From assembly GCA_013399875.1 (NCBI GenBank), contig VXAZ01007874.1, positions 895,330 to 959,329 of the forward strand: 64,000 nt of DNA. The letters are read 5' to 3'. This DNA comes from Gymnorhina tibicen (lineage: Eukaryota > Chordata > Aves > Passeriformes > Artamidae). Each line of letters starts with the position of its first letter. Positions within the stretch are counted from its first letter, which is position 1. Below, piece after piece: positions 26,125 to 39,458 of the stretch. The notes beneath the pieces were generated by a model. That model saw only the letters and a program-made list of their open reading frames with translations. It did not search any database and was not told the DNA's origin. A program made the position numbers and the translations under genes.

Positions 26125-26845
26125 CTTACTTATAAAGTTGTGCAAACAAAATACAGTCAGTGGGACTAGAACGGACTGGTGAAATTGGGATGTGTGCGTG
26201 GTGTTTGTCTAGCTGTGGGGTGAATACAGTCAGTCTCTTGAGCTGGTGAATGAGGTCCTGCTCACTTTGATGCCTCAGCTCACTTTCTTCAGTGAAAAGC
26301 ACTGAATCTAATCTTTGTTAGTAAAGCAATCTTGAGAAAATCTATGCTTTCACCTTTTCTACTTAATGTTTAAATGACATCACTGAGGGAGATAAAAAGG
26401 CTTATGCTGACAGAGGTGTGTAAGGATTAACTTTCATTACTCTAATTTAGTTTTACAAATTCTCCTTTTACCAAAGAGAAAGAAACTAATTGTGAGCACT
26501 TATGTATGAAGGGAGGAAAGGGGAATTAAACTAACAGATTGTAAGAATTTCTATGCTTATGCTAACATGCAATGTTATAGTACTTTCTGTAGTATAAATC
26601 CTGGCTCAAAGCTCATAATCTGAGTCTGATTCCCTTTGTCCTTAATAATTTATTAAGGATTAAAAGGAGAACCAACAACATGACTATCCTAAAGGAAAGG
26701 AAGTGAGCAGAACCTTATATCTGATATTCTTATGACAAGCCATTGCTGTCCCAACCCTAAAAAATGTTAGACACTACACCCTTTCGTGTGAGAGCAGCAT
26801 GCTTTAACCCATAATCTCCCCTATGTTATAGGAACAGGACAGCAC

Positions 26846-27129
26846 CTGTGGTGAGAATTCTGAAGAATCATAGTGGAATCTTCTGTGGTGGTTGGTACTG
26901 GCAAACAACTTCTGAGGGTAACAAAATTGCCCTTTTCTACAAAATTACTACTAAATATCTCTTTCATGACCATGCTGGGTATGTTTACAGCATTTGACCC
27001 AAGATTTGCCTGAACTTTTAATGTGTCTTCTTGAGGCTGTAATTCTTTTTCAAGGCTGCTCTCCTCCAAGGATCTATTACTTTCAAACTGTCTGTCTTGG
27101 CTTAAACATTTTTTGTCAGGTTCAAATAC
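26846..27129 (-). CDS. Putative penultimate coding exon, Ser/Thr-rich stalk of the same membrane protein
   Basis: A good acceptor (ttattctgctctctgatag) precedes 27129 and a donor (cacag/gtgct) follows 26846, so the exon would be 284 bp. Its open frame begins VFEPDKKCLSQDRQFESNRS and continues acidic, then Ser/Thr-rich, ending LPVPTTTEDSTMILQNSHH. It has no membrane segment and only two cysteines (in DKKCLS and RSCLPV), consistent with an extracellular stalk. The exon leaves two bases, which the candidate exon at 25881-26124 completes to Ser with its first base; this phase match supports pairing them. If unspliced, the frame stops at TAG 26823-26821. A short stub, stalk, membrane segment and short tail resemble the C-terminal layout of MANSC-domain membrane proteins, but no MANSC or other ectodomain exon was found upstream, so this is only a suggestion. 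Confidence 0.38.
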
Positions 27130-29740
27130 CTATCAGAGAGCAGAATAACTCAATGTGACACATTTGCCCAAAGCACTCTGCAAGAAATCCTGTGAATGAT
27201 TATACATGTCTTGCAACTTCTTCAGGAAGCAGTGAGGGAAATAAGTGAATCCTCGCTGAGGACACATTGCTCAGACTTCCTGCCAGCAAGTGCAGAATGT
27301 GATGTATGCAGCACATAAAGCAGTACTGAATGACAGCGATCTGATTAGCTGCAGTGTGGTAAATAGCTACCCCATTAGAGATCCTGGGGGAGAAGGCAAC
27401 AAGAATGCCAAAATAGACTTATTTACAGCAAGAGTGGGGAGTGGAGGGAGAGAAGTGGTGAAAAGAAATGAGGTTGTGCTGTCACAGCACGAACTAGACA
27501 AAGCTTTGGTCGTCCTTGGCCTGTATTTATGCCTCTGCAACTCTGCTGTACAACACTTGTGCAGTTCAGGGGTCTAAATATAGACATATTTGTGGTGAGA
27601 TTGATTTCACAGGACAGTGCAGATGTCTAAACAAAGCATCTGTGAGACCGAAGCCATTCTAAAGGATTTTGTTCTTCCTACGGATAAATGCACAAAGCAA
27701 GGAATGTGAAGAACCAGCAAAGAACTTTGTTCTAATAAATGTGCCAATAAGAAAAGGATTTTCCCTGCTGCTCTGTGGATCAAAAGACATTTCCTTAAAG
27801 TTAAGAAATTTCTGTCGTGCTTCTGGAAGGGATGAATGCCAGGGAGTTTTCTTACGTTTCTATGTCCCCTAATATTTTTCCCAGAAAATAGAATCATGTG
27901 ACCAATGCAATCTTGGTATCCAAGTTAAAAAAAAAACAAACAAAACCCCAAACCCACAAAATATTAAGAAATAGCTCAAATATAATGATATATTAGTGTA
28001 ATAGTCTTATTTGGTTTTGATACTTGGTAGACTTATGAACACAGGGTGTATTTTTTTCAACATATATAATAATGGGCCTCTCATTTTTGGGTGGACTTAA
28101 GTGTCCCCTCAGAAGCAATGCTGATGATCTAGTACAACAAGTATTGAAATCTGGGCCTGTTATGTATAGTTCTGTGCTGAAGCCTCACTGGTTAATACTA
28201 AACAGCATCTCAGAAAGTAAATAGAATTTTAGAAATACCACCTCTATTTACTGTAGTTATTTGAGTGCAGCGGTAACTGTAGTGCAGCTGTGTTTGTAGC
28301 ACAAATTGCTTCAATGAGAAACAGAAATCTGTTGCATCTATTTCTGCTTCATATGTTCCAGCCATAGCTACATAGCTTCTCACTCTGCATGGCTGAAGGG
28401 CTTGCTGTTATACTCTAAATACAGCCTGCGAGAATTAAGGAGTTGTGGCTTTGGGGTTTGGTTTTTTTCTCAGCCTTGTCATTTGTTTCTTTTACTTTGT
28501 GGTGTGTGTGCATCTGTAATATAAAAATGGATGACTGTTATCCAAAAAGGAAGGTATCAAACACCTGGCTTTGTACTTACCTGAGGCATGTCTGCTTTTA
28601 TTTCTGTTTATGGCTTTCCAGTCATAGAGATTGAAGAGTTAGTAGTTTTATGAAAGCTGTGTGTAGATGGTTTCAAGCAATGTGATTAATTGAAATATCT
28701 GGAGGCATCTAACTGTTATGTGGAAGAACTGGTGTAAGTTCTGAGTAATGTGTGTAAGTGAAGAAGTTTAGTTCTACTTTTTCAATAACTTTCTAATTTC
28801 CTTGTTTCTACACTGAGGACCCTGTCAGTCTCTCTTTCCTACTCTGCATTTGAATTCTTAATGTTCAAGGCAAATTTCTCAAATTTCCTCTGGGGAGTAA
28901 TGTTGATAAACTAGTGTAAAATACCCCACAAATCAAAACAATAAACCACTCACAACCTACCCACGTCAAGAAATCTTAGACAATAATTTATGGTAGTGCT
29001 TTAAGGGGAAGAAAAAACAAAAATGGAAAAAAACAGAAAAACCCCACCAAACTGAAAAAAACCCCAAAACAAAATCCACAAAGAACCAAACAAGACCCAA
29101 CAGAAGGCTATCAGTGTGTTGGAATACTTAATTTCTGTGTTAGCCGTTACACTGTTATTTTAAAATGTTTAATGAATTTAAACCTGGGTTACATTGTCAT
29201 ATTTACAAACTTTTAAATGAAGAATTCTGAACCTTTTTTCATTGTTTGAGGGATAACGATATCGAATGATATCAGTGAATTGCCAGTTTTGAAAAATAAC
29301 CTTCCTGGCATCTGGAATTTAAACAGGTGTTACAGAGATACTGTCACAGTTTAGAATTCAATGGGAGACTGTATTTTGAGACTTAAAAGTCAATGTTGCT
29401 GGTTGAAGATATACAGCTAATTTACAATAACATTCAGAACCATCTTGTTGGCCCAAATCTGTGTGTGTTCAGATGAATCCCCTACAAACTGAAGTAACAG
29501 GGTAGCATGGCAGGAAATTATTTTGTGCATAAATATTTTACCTTTAACACTTTAAATATCTTTGTTCTTATCATGACTATATTACTCCTGACTTTTACAC
29601 CAATAGAACAGTAGGAAGACTTACGCTGCAAGTTAAGACTGTATATATAATGTGGAATTTATCATGTTGGGTGTATTTGCTAAGAAAGAAAACTTTGTGC
29701 TGCACTTCTGTTGCTTCCCTCTGTGAACTAATATGTATTT
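27130..29740. other. Non-coding DNA
   Basis: If the minus-strand membrane-protein gene is real, this would be intron. I looked on the minus strand for a cysteine-rich ectodomain exon and found none. An A/C-rich tract occupies 27925-27960 and a larger one 29009-29102. Open frames at 27290-27577 (plus) and 27607-27897 (minus) show no family features. Confidence 0.5.
29009..29102. repeat. A/C-rich low-complexity tract
   Basis: About 90 bases are almost pure A and C with runs of aaaaacccc type, the reverse-complement counterpart of the G/T tracts elsewhere in the window. It may be simple-sequence decay or an old poly(A) tail; no element body was seen beside it. Confidence 0.65.
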
Positions 29741-29830
29741 AAATATAGGATTATGCTGGGGTCTTCTGTGTGTGAAGAGAGTACCAAATATATGATTATG
29801 CTGGGGTCTTCTGTGTGTGAAGAGAGTACC
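29741..29830. repeat. 45-bp tandem duplication, two copies
   Basis: Copies at 29741-29785 and 29786-29830 differ at a single base (the eighth position of the unit). The unit contains gattatgctggggtcttctg and ends gagagtacc. The minus-strand frame over it (29633-29845) shows the duplication as two TLFTHRRPQHN blocks because 45 is a multiple of three, but nothing else suggests coding. The identity implies a recent event. Confidence 0.95.
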
Positions 29831-32800
29831 ATAATCCCCATGCAAAATATCATTTTAATGTGTAATTCAAGTTTTAATAGGAGTGCCAGGACTCTAAAGA
29901 TAATTAACCAAGTATTTGGGAGTTAAAGACTCCTTAGGTCTTTATATAGAAAGGTATATAATTCAAATCATTCACTATTAAATTTTTAAAGGAGGCAAAC
30001 ACTACTTACTAGAGTTTGGAATGATGTCTCTTCTAAATTGCTGAGGCATTCCTTAGCCAAGTAAAAGAATAAATTATATTAATTGTTCATCTGCTGATTT
30101 GTTGAACTGAAAAATAGGGAAATTCATTATTGTTCTAATTAATGGCCTTTTTAAACACGCTAACTAGGATAACATCACATAGCAGACCTAGATCTAGTTG
30201 TTATCAACACTGTTAACCCTTGTTCCTACTTTTCAGTTGCTTGCTAAACTTCTCATCACTTGCTACATTTCCTGATCCTTTCTGAGTGGGGGAGCATTCT
30301 TTTCAAAGCAACTGAGCAAGTTACTGCTCTGTACCAAAGGTTCTGACAGTAAACTGGGAGACAGTCCTTGTTACTGGGACATGCATTCAAGTAATCCCAA
30401 AGTTCATTTTGTTAATAACGAAGCTGTGTAAACTCTACCTGAAGATCTCAGTTTATGTATTACTTTTGTATTCATGGAAGGAAAGATATCCAAGACTAGT
30501 TCTATTTAATCAGTGTTTTCAAGACTATGTATGAGTAAACCTGATTCTTGATTCTCTGTAGTTTTGCCGAGAACCTTTCCGGGGAATTAACTGTAACTCC
30601 ACCAGTAGGTTGCACCCTGTCTTTTTTAAAGACTGCAGGTGGTTTTAAAGTGACAGTTCTTGCCTTCACATTTTAACACATATTTGAAGATGAAAGAGTT
30701 GACTTGCAAAATCCTTGTTACAAATTTAGAAAAATGTTAAGAATTAAATGGATGATGATATTGTATTAATATTTATGAGCAGTTTTAGAAATTAAAAACT
30801 TCAGTTTTGTAGGAGGCTTTTCTACAACATAGTACGTCATGTTTAAATATACAGGTTTTTGTATCAAGAAACCTGTTCTTGGTTTCATATACTTGCTGTG
30901 GTTTGAGCTGCTTTAACAGATCAAAACAGGGCTAGTAGCTTTAAGGGCTTTGATATCAACTTAATTATCAGCTTCTAACGTGCAATCTACTACTTTAATT
31001 AGCTCAGCATACAAAAAAGTTTGATGAGTTCTGCTTTGCATTATGCTGCCCTGGAAAAGAGGTGGTAGTGGTTGGGTGGGTGATGCAGGTTTTCTGCTCC
31101 TTTTCTAAAAAGTTGGCTGGAGAAGGCAAGTTGGCTCTTTGAGAAATCAGCTTGAATGTCTTTATTCTTGTAAGGCATGCAGTATTTCCAGTTTAAGCAT
31201 AGGTGAAGGTCTGCTGGATTGTGCTGTCCTCGCTTCATGTAGTTCCATATTATGATTTCTAAGGCAGTGCTAAGGTAATTTATGAAGAACTTAGGAACTG
31301 AGCTCAGTTACTCCCTGTGTGCTTTTACTGAATAGCCTATAGCATTCTTTTTGCTGCAACTCTCCACAATAATTCCCAGTGGTTTCTAAACTCTTCAGAT
31401 TTTCCTATTTCTTGTTCCTTGGGCATTTAATGTCCTCTAATTGACTCTCAAAAAATCACAACCTCTTTCCTATTTTGAAACACTTTTATCTGTAAATGGT
31501 TTGCTTATCTAAATGTTCATGATTTTCAGAGGAAAGAGTTCCTGAATTGCTTCTCATGGAACGACTTAGTCAAAGTTTGTAATTAAATTCTTAATTCACT
31601 CGAGAATAATGCTAGGAAAAGATGAGTTGCTGTGTCTTCAGGCCGAGTGTGCACTCCAAACTGTATGTAGCTTCACTTTATCACTGCAGCTGTACACTAC
31701 AGATATCTGTGCTGTAACAGAAAACCCTCTCTGGGAGGAGTCAACAGTTTTAGTCTGACCCACACACTGTCTTTTCTTTCTGAAGTACTGCTTGAAGGTC
31801 ACTGTGAGGTAGTCAATAATTAATAACAGCAGTGTATTGGGGAACTAGACCTGATTACCCTTGATGTGCCTTTGATGAGGACCCCCCTGACTCCTGGGAT
31901 ATGCTCCCATGTGGATCTTCGGGGGAGGCGGGACAGGAAGGAGCTGTTCTCTCACTACTTCTTTTTACTTGTTTTATTTTTGAGAATTTCCAGGATCTGA
32001 ACTTCACTACCAGCCCTGTGTTGAAATTATGCTGCTTGAGAGACCAGAGAGAAAGAAATCAAAGCCTCCACCTCAGATTTTGGACTACTGCTTTCTCTCA
32101 GTCTCTCTTCAAAAATTCTTGTCAATTCTATACAGCAATCTGAAGATTAACTTCTATGCAACTACAGATTAGACTGCTAGTCCCAAAATGTTCAGTATTT
32201 CTGGAGATATCCACTAAGAACAAACACCAAGATTTGAAGTACCTCAAGTAAAAATGCATGGGGGAAACTACAAAGGACTGTGAAACTGGTGTAGCACAGT
32301 TTGTGTCTATTTATATGCTGTTTCATAAAACAAGAAAATAAATTGAGGGGGGAATTAGATACTATCTACAGACTATAAGTAATTAACTGCTTCCATTCGA
32401 AAACATTTCTAGTAACCTCTGCTACTCCACAACTGTATACTCTCATTTTAACTCACAACCTTTGCACTCAATTCCTGCCTTACTTGGAAATAAAACAAAC
32501 CCCGTGCTCGGAATATTTGAAAGAAAACAATTGGATTTCTCATTAATTTGAAGGCTTTAGCAATATTACTTCTGTTTGTGCTTGAGAATGTTCAGATTAC
32601 CTTGTAGAAGATAGCAAGTGACAGACAAGCAGGGAATTCCGAAGTATCCATGCTGTGCCATAAACTTTTCGTATTTGCATCTGCATATTTTTGTACAATG
32701 TCCTCATCAAATATGTGACTTTGAAAACTTAATAGGTATCATGTCTTAAAAGCTATTCAGTCTAATAAATGTGGGCTACAAATGGGTCTAAATATTCTGC

Positions 32801-35800
32801 ACTTGAATTCTTGGCAAATTGCCACTAATTTCCTTTGATAGAGAATACGGCACTCTCAGTTTTTCTGCTCCCACCCACAAACACATTTTTGTTCTTTACA
32901 GTTGAGAATAATACGTATTAGTGCACAAGAAAAACCCTGAAAAACATTTCTTAATATTATTCTGGTTATACTGTATTCCTGTACTTCTAAGCTCTTTCAT
33001 TCAACGGGGGAGGGTGTTTCAAAACATGTTTTTTCATATCATCTGTAGCTTTTCTACTCCCTTCTGTGACTGTTGGAGACTGCATTAAGATTTTTTACTT
33101 GCAATATGGTAATGGAGAAATTCTGAGTCAAATATTTATAAGTTTATTGCTCAGTACTCCAGAGTCTACATCTGAATACAATGCCACATTGAAAGATTGC
33201 AAAATGTTAGGAAGATTTAATTATGGATCACTCACCATGCTTTTTTTTTTTTAAGCATCCTGGGGTCTGCCAAGTAGCCATATTTCTCTTTGTGGTCGTG
33301 TATCTTCATGAATAGACACCAGTGCAAGCTTCATTCCCCAGCATTAATTTCTGTGTCTATGTTTCCTCTCTGCATTCCAAGGTGTCCTAGACTGACATTG
33401 AGTCTACTTCCCTGACACCTCCTGAAGCAAGCATCTAACTCCTGAAACTGCGAGAGGGTTTCTGGAATGCTTCTGATCTTCACATGAGTAGTGGGAGCAC
33501 AGATGTTTGAACCTGAGTTCAATTTTAAACCAGCTCTATAAATTAGGCTACAAGAGTGCCGCTTCTCAAATATAGCGGTAGCCATCTCTCTGAATCCAGC
33601 TTCTCCTGACTTTGAGATTTGCTAGAAAACCAAGGAAATCCTGAAGATTTTATTTGCTTGCTTTAGTTTCTGAATTATTTATCACACATTAGAGAAAAGC
33701 TTATGTTTCTCATTGTAAGATTTCTGGTGTGATATTCAGCCTTCCTGGCTTGAATATTGCATGCCTGCTTCATGCTGGCACTGCCTTAAAAGTGGCTGCA
33801 CGAATTAATAGAGAGCTGAGTGATTATTTTCACTCCTGAAGTATCACATTTTGTGTTACTGTTCAGTAGTGTGCTTTCCCTTACTGCAGGTTTATACATT
33901 TAAAGAGAAATTTGTCAACACGATCTATGTCCCAGTAGCGTGTAGGCATCACAGCAAGCGCAGGCAGCTGCAATATGAGAATCCTTGTCCACTCTAGTTC
34001 CGCAAGCCAAGAACAGCCAAAAGACCTTCTGGATTAAATGGCATGATCTGCAACTTTCTTTTTCCTCAATTCTGAAGTGACCGAAGTGATAAAACAGTAA
34101 CGAGTTTAATTTAGTGACTAATATGTTTATATAAAATATCAATTAAGAAGCTAATTTTCTGTAGCTTGAATAAAAAGCAATGGACTTCTTTGAGGCAAAA
34201 CCTCCTCATTTTCAGACAAACCCAGTTTTTCCCCTTGGCTTTCCTGCTGTTATTTACTGTCTGGGTTTGGAAAATGAACCTTTTAAAAATGAGAATAATA
34301 GAAATTGTTCTGACATGGGACTGTGTTTTTCCCTCCCTCCCATGTTCAATAGGTTATTGATTCTGACCAAGAATAACTTTTCCTGAGAAGAGATAAAAAA
34401 TCTGAAGGAAAACCTAAATTTCCAGAAAAGTAAACAACATACTAATTCTTCTATTAAATATAGTTTTGATCCGTAACTTGTATCTGCACACAAAACTGGA
34501 ACACATGGTCTATGCCCACTTCTAAAGTTCTTTAATTGGTTCTTGGTGTCCTGAAAAAAGTTAATTGCATCTCTAAAAGAAAAAACAAACAACTTTGGTA
34601 GGTGAGGATACTTAAAATAGGAAAAGGTGGTACTTGGTTCGTATTCAGTATTGGAAGCTATGAGGTTTTTGCTATTTTCCACCATGTTATTTTTTAATTT
34701 TTGTCCCTGACCACTATTTTTTTTTATTTTTTCAACCTTGCCTCTAAGACATTCACAAAGACTGACGCCTGTGCTCCTTCCTGTTACACCTCTGTGCCAC
34801 ACTTTGTTCAATGCATTACAATGTTGCTACAAAAGTGCTGAATACACTTTGGAGTCAAAATACATACCAGAAGAATTTACTTGCCATAAATGCTTTCTGA
34901 AAGCTTGTAAAGTAATTTAGTGAGAATCAATGCAATGCAGCAATATCATGTCTTCTGTTAAAGACAATTCAAGTATTATTTCCGATTCCACAGTCTAATA
35001 CTATTTACAGAGTTCTGTATTATCATGCCCTCATAAAGCAATGAACACATCGCCCTATGTGTCTCTATTGGACACTGAAGGTTTTCTGATGGCCATGAGG
35101 CACTTTAAATACCAGCTATTCACAAATACAGGATTTTGGTTTGGCAATGCATTCGAAGTACCATTGACTAATTATTTTATCAATGCCATAATAGATTCTT
35201 TTGCTGAGAATTAGCTTAAAAATGCTTGGATTCTCCTCAGCTTTCAAACTGGGATTATTGATCAGGCAGAAGGAAGAAGTAATTCCTTCTCCTACAGCCA
35301 ACAGATGTTAAGCACCTCACAAATAGCAAATTTTACTTGAGGCACTCAAGAACTTGTGGCATTAACCCTAAACCCCCTAACTGAGATATATATCATAACA
35401 CACTCTTGCAATAACTGATAATATTCTGTGAATTACTTATACATCTTATAATATCTTACTGCTGGTTACACACTGTCAATCTGTCTCCCAAACTGTACTT
35501 CCTACCCTGGTAATGTTATTTCTGCGTAATTTAAACAACAAACTTGACGCATATAACAAAAACGGAGTAATTCGTGGCTGGGGAGGCTTTAATAGAACAG
35601 GCAGTTTTTGTGCCACTGGGGATATGGTACCTCAGGGGTACAGTGCCAATTATAATAGAAAAACATAATAGGAAAAGAGTTTGCAAATCTGATGTAACTG
35701 CTTTGTCAGTTCTGCTTAAACTTTCTCTGGGAAGCATTAAATTGAGTTACAAGCCTGCCTGTACAGTCACATTCCTCTAATGTGGCTCTTGTATGCAATT

Positions 35801-36929
35801 TCTCCCCTTCATTAATAGCTCCCTACCAATTTTGCAGCCTGTGGGCCATGAGCAGCTGTATACTGCTGATGTTCAACAAGCTCAATGTATGAATACTTTA
35901 AACTAATTTGGCACACTTGTGAACAATTTAAATAAGTGCTATTAAATAAACTACCAGAATGCCTCCATTTAGAGTTTCACAATACTTTTCTTATTGTTGT
36001 ACAATGACATTTGCGGAATACGAGAACAATTTTTCTGCAGCGTGTTATTTTTTTTAGCTCTAATATTTGTCATGTAAAGCATACACAGCCTGAGCTGTTC
36101 ATGTTAAAAATCTCCTCTGAGGCTGACTTTAGGGTTTACTAAATCAAATAAATAAAATTGTGTGTATGTGTGTAATAAAAGTAAATTTAGAAAAAAACCC
36201 TTTGGCTTCCTGCTTAAGATGTAGCTCCTCTTGCCAATATTTTCCAGACTCAGGAAATTCTTCTCTGCATTACTCTGATTCCAGACTGATTTCAGGGTTT
36301 GCACACCAGACCAATACACACTTGGAGAATCAAGACCCAGCACTGCTTTCTAAAGCTGCCTATTGCTGGACCTCCTGCACTGTTGGTGCTAAGTCCTTCA
36401 ATAAGAACACTTCCAAAATGTGTTTGTAGTTAAGAATGTCCTTACAGGACTGGGAATTGCCTATCTGTCCAGCTGGAAGCTTTGCCAGCAGCCAATATCT
36501 TAAAGATATGGAAAGGTTATAAAATATTACTGAAATTTGCTGAAAGGATCTTACTCATCCATTAGGCATGTTAAGGCAAATAATGGATTTAATTTTTCAA
36601 GCACCCAAATTATAGCAAAGTAATGCTAGTGCTGAGACCTGCACTAATTGAAGCAACTAGTTTATCTTGGTACCTTCATAACCTTGATGGTACAAGGTAA
36701 ATCAAATATCTTTGGAATGTTTTTTAGGAGAAAAGAGTATGTTGCTGCTGATGGATGGCAGAAGGTATATGTCAAAGATTAGAACAACCTCCCACCTTTC
36801 TATTTGCAGCTGATTTGTTATTTATACTTCGTAATATTTACTACTAAATGATAAAACTTGAATTTTAATTGTATACTTGCACATTTTATGATTTTTTTTC
36901 CTCCTTTAAAAATGTGCTTGTTCTATATG
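29831..36929. other. Non-coding DNA
   Basis: No coding exon is supported. The longest frame, 34254-34811 on the minus strand (185 codons), contains acceptor-like sites (for example before 34599) but no donor pairing and no recognisable domain; it is Lys/Asn/Phe-rich as expected from AT-rich DNA. No transposon was recognised. Confidence 0.5.
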
Positions 36930-37260
36930 TGGAGTAGGCTTTTTATTGTGCCCATCCCTGGGATGCTCTGGGGAGGGGCTGCCCAAACGCAGGTCCCTGG
37001 GCAAGGACATGGCTGCCTGGCACCAGCTCTGGTGGCTGAACTGGGGGACTCCAGGATAAGTACTGGAGCACTGGCCACACCTTTGCCATGCTGGCATGGG
37101 ACGGGCAGGGAAAGGCAGAGGGTTGGCACAGGGAGGCAGCAGATCAGAGAAGGGTTTGCTGTGCTGCAGCTGTGGCAGCACCAAGTGAACCCCCTCGTAT
37201 GTGCGAGCTCCCAGGCTCCTCCCAGCAGTAATGCACGCTGGCACCTGCTTAAATAATTTA
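36930..37260. other. GC-rich island of unknown origin
   Basis: A 330-bp block is much more GC-rich than its surroundings and contains many ggca/tgcc and cagc words, with overlapping open frames on both strands (36858-37256 plus, 36906-37367 minus) that look like chance products of composition. On the minus strand an AATAAA (plus tttatt, about 36940-36945) sits at its left edge. It could be an old retroelement, a terminal exon of an unknown transcript, or a regulatory element. No terminal repeats or target duplication were found. Confidence 0.4.
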
Positions 37261-39453
37261 TCTTTCCTCTTGCTTGGGTAGCCCATGAGGATTTGTGACT
37301 GGATTGAAACTGAAAAAGGAAAGCATGGCATAGGTTTGTGTTCCCTCGGTCCCAAATCCTCTAACACTGGCAGACGAGAAAATTAGTCCATGTTTTTCCT
37401 CTAAATTATTTGCTTGATTATCTACTCTGTCTAGAATTGGTTTTTCTTCTAAGCTCTACTTGCTTTCCTTTTCTCTTTTTATTTCTGTTTTCCTCCTCCC
37501 CACAGAAATAGCACACAATTATCCCTTTTCCCACAGTATTGCTTTGTGAGTGTGGCAAAAATGAGAAGTTTTTTCCTGGCTACAGTAAGGCTGAACCCTA
37601 TTCACAGGGTTTTCAGGCTGAGAACTAGAGAGTGAGGTAATTTGAGGATTATATGTAGTAAGAGTCTGCCATGAAGTAAACACCATACAAGATGGCACTA
37701 AAAGTGATACATGGCCTAGATTTACTGGGGACTAAAATCGATCTGATGTATCTTTGCAGTTGGATGCCAGAAGAGGCTGCTTTTCATGTTCAGCCTATTT
37801 CACAGATGGCAGTGTGCTACTTTTCTTCCATACAGAAGGACTTATGTGAGCTCGCTTGTGCCTTATCTAACAAAACAAAGTAAAACATTTATGCTGCTAC
37901 AAGAATGTTCTGTCAGGAAAACATTAGCACAAATAAGGTACATTAATTCAATTTTAAATCCTGGATATTTTGCAAAGTATCAAGTGGAGCTTTCAGAGGC
38001 GACTTGGATAGGAACAGCTAAGCCACTTGCCATTTTTAGCACTTATTTAGATATATTTTACCAGAGTTCAAGCCCTTATTACTCATATGTGAGTCCATTC
38101 TGTCTTAACTAGGAGATAAGTAAAATTGCTTTATATGACATTGATATTCTAACAGCTTTTCTCTGTTTAAGTCTTCATATAATATCAGTTAATAGTGAAC
38201 CTCAGCTTTGGTTTCTCTTCAGGGGCTGATTATTGTGACAATTATTTGAATTAATTTATTCCTGATGAAATAAATTATATTTTGCTTCAAGACTTCATGA
38301 TCATAAATTTTTGTGATCACAGTTAAAATGGCCCAAGCCCTGATTTATCTGTCAGGCATTTTATAAGTGAGTTAGATTCTTGGCACCATATTAGATCTCA
38401 AATTGCAGTTGCTGCCTACACTGGCATTACAGCAAGAGTTACAGCAGGTTTTCTGCTTAGTGTTTCATTCCACTGACAATTCTGACAATTGTCAGAAAAA
38501 TTCAATGCTTATAATAAAAATTAAAATAAACAAGTACTTAGGGTATTTTCCTGACAGGAAATTCTGCTTTATGAATGAAAAAAACTTTGAATTTGGTGAT
38601 AAAGTTGGTAATCATCATAGAAGTAATAAAGATTTTTATAGAAAAATATGCAAAATTATTATTTTCCACTGCTAAGCATTTAATAGGTTTGCAGATCAGC
38701 TACATCCATGGGGTTATTATGTATCAGTTGGTAGTTCCGGCAAGTTTTCTTTGGTATGTATTCAAAGAGATTTCTTTTTCTGGACTGTTACTTGAGGATG
38801 ATTGAAACTTTACAGATCTGACAAGACAGGTTTAATGGTTTTAGGAGTAATTTAAGGAATTTTGGGTGGTTGCTTTGCCCGACTGAATAAAGGCTCTAGT
38901 TAGCATTGGCCCCTTGTGAAATGCAGACACACCCAGCACTCATTTCATTTTTGAAGGTACTTCTCTCTGATCACAATGAATTATATGCCCTTAATAATTA
39001 CTTGTTAATATTATTCCTGAATTAGAGGAGGGTTTCAAATGTAGAGTTCTTTGGTGTTCATCTCTCTTCTGGATGTGCCTCTGAACAGAGCATGTGCATT
39101 GCTGGGTACTTGTGCCACTGTGCTTGCTGCTATAAAATCCCAGCATGGGAAATCTAAGAGCAGTGTCCCCTCTTCTTACAACTAACCTTTCTTTTCCTTT
39201 TGTTTCTCACCATAAATTGGGCTGCTTTTTTTTCTCCTAAAAATAAATTCTCTTCTTTGGACGCTTTACTGTGCAGTCTTGTACACAACCTCCCAAATGC
39301 TATTGCTAGTTTCTAATGTGATTTAACTTAATCCACACAGATTTTGTGAAGATCAGTGGGCTCTGAGCCTATAAATCCTGATTTATTCGATGTCTTAAGC
39401 ATATACTTAATTATTAATGGTATTCTACCAATATTTGAGGAACAAACTGTAAT
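37261..39453. other. Non-coding DNA
   Basis: Sequence between the GC-rich island and the LTR. No coding frame is supported. A pyrimidine-rich acceptor-like site ends at 37505 without a recognisable exon. Confidence 0.5.
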
Positions 39454-39458
39454 GTTCA

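Noticed and set aside
34254..34811. 185-codon minus-strand open frame
   Set aside because: No domain, no consistent splice pairing, and Lys/Asn/Phe-rich composition; a frame of this length is plausible by chance in 64 kb of two-stranded AT-rich DNA.
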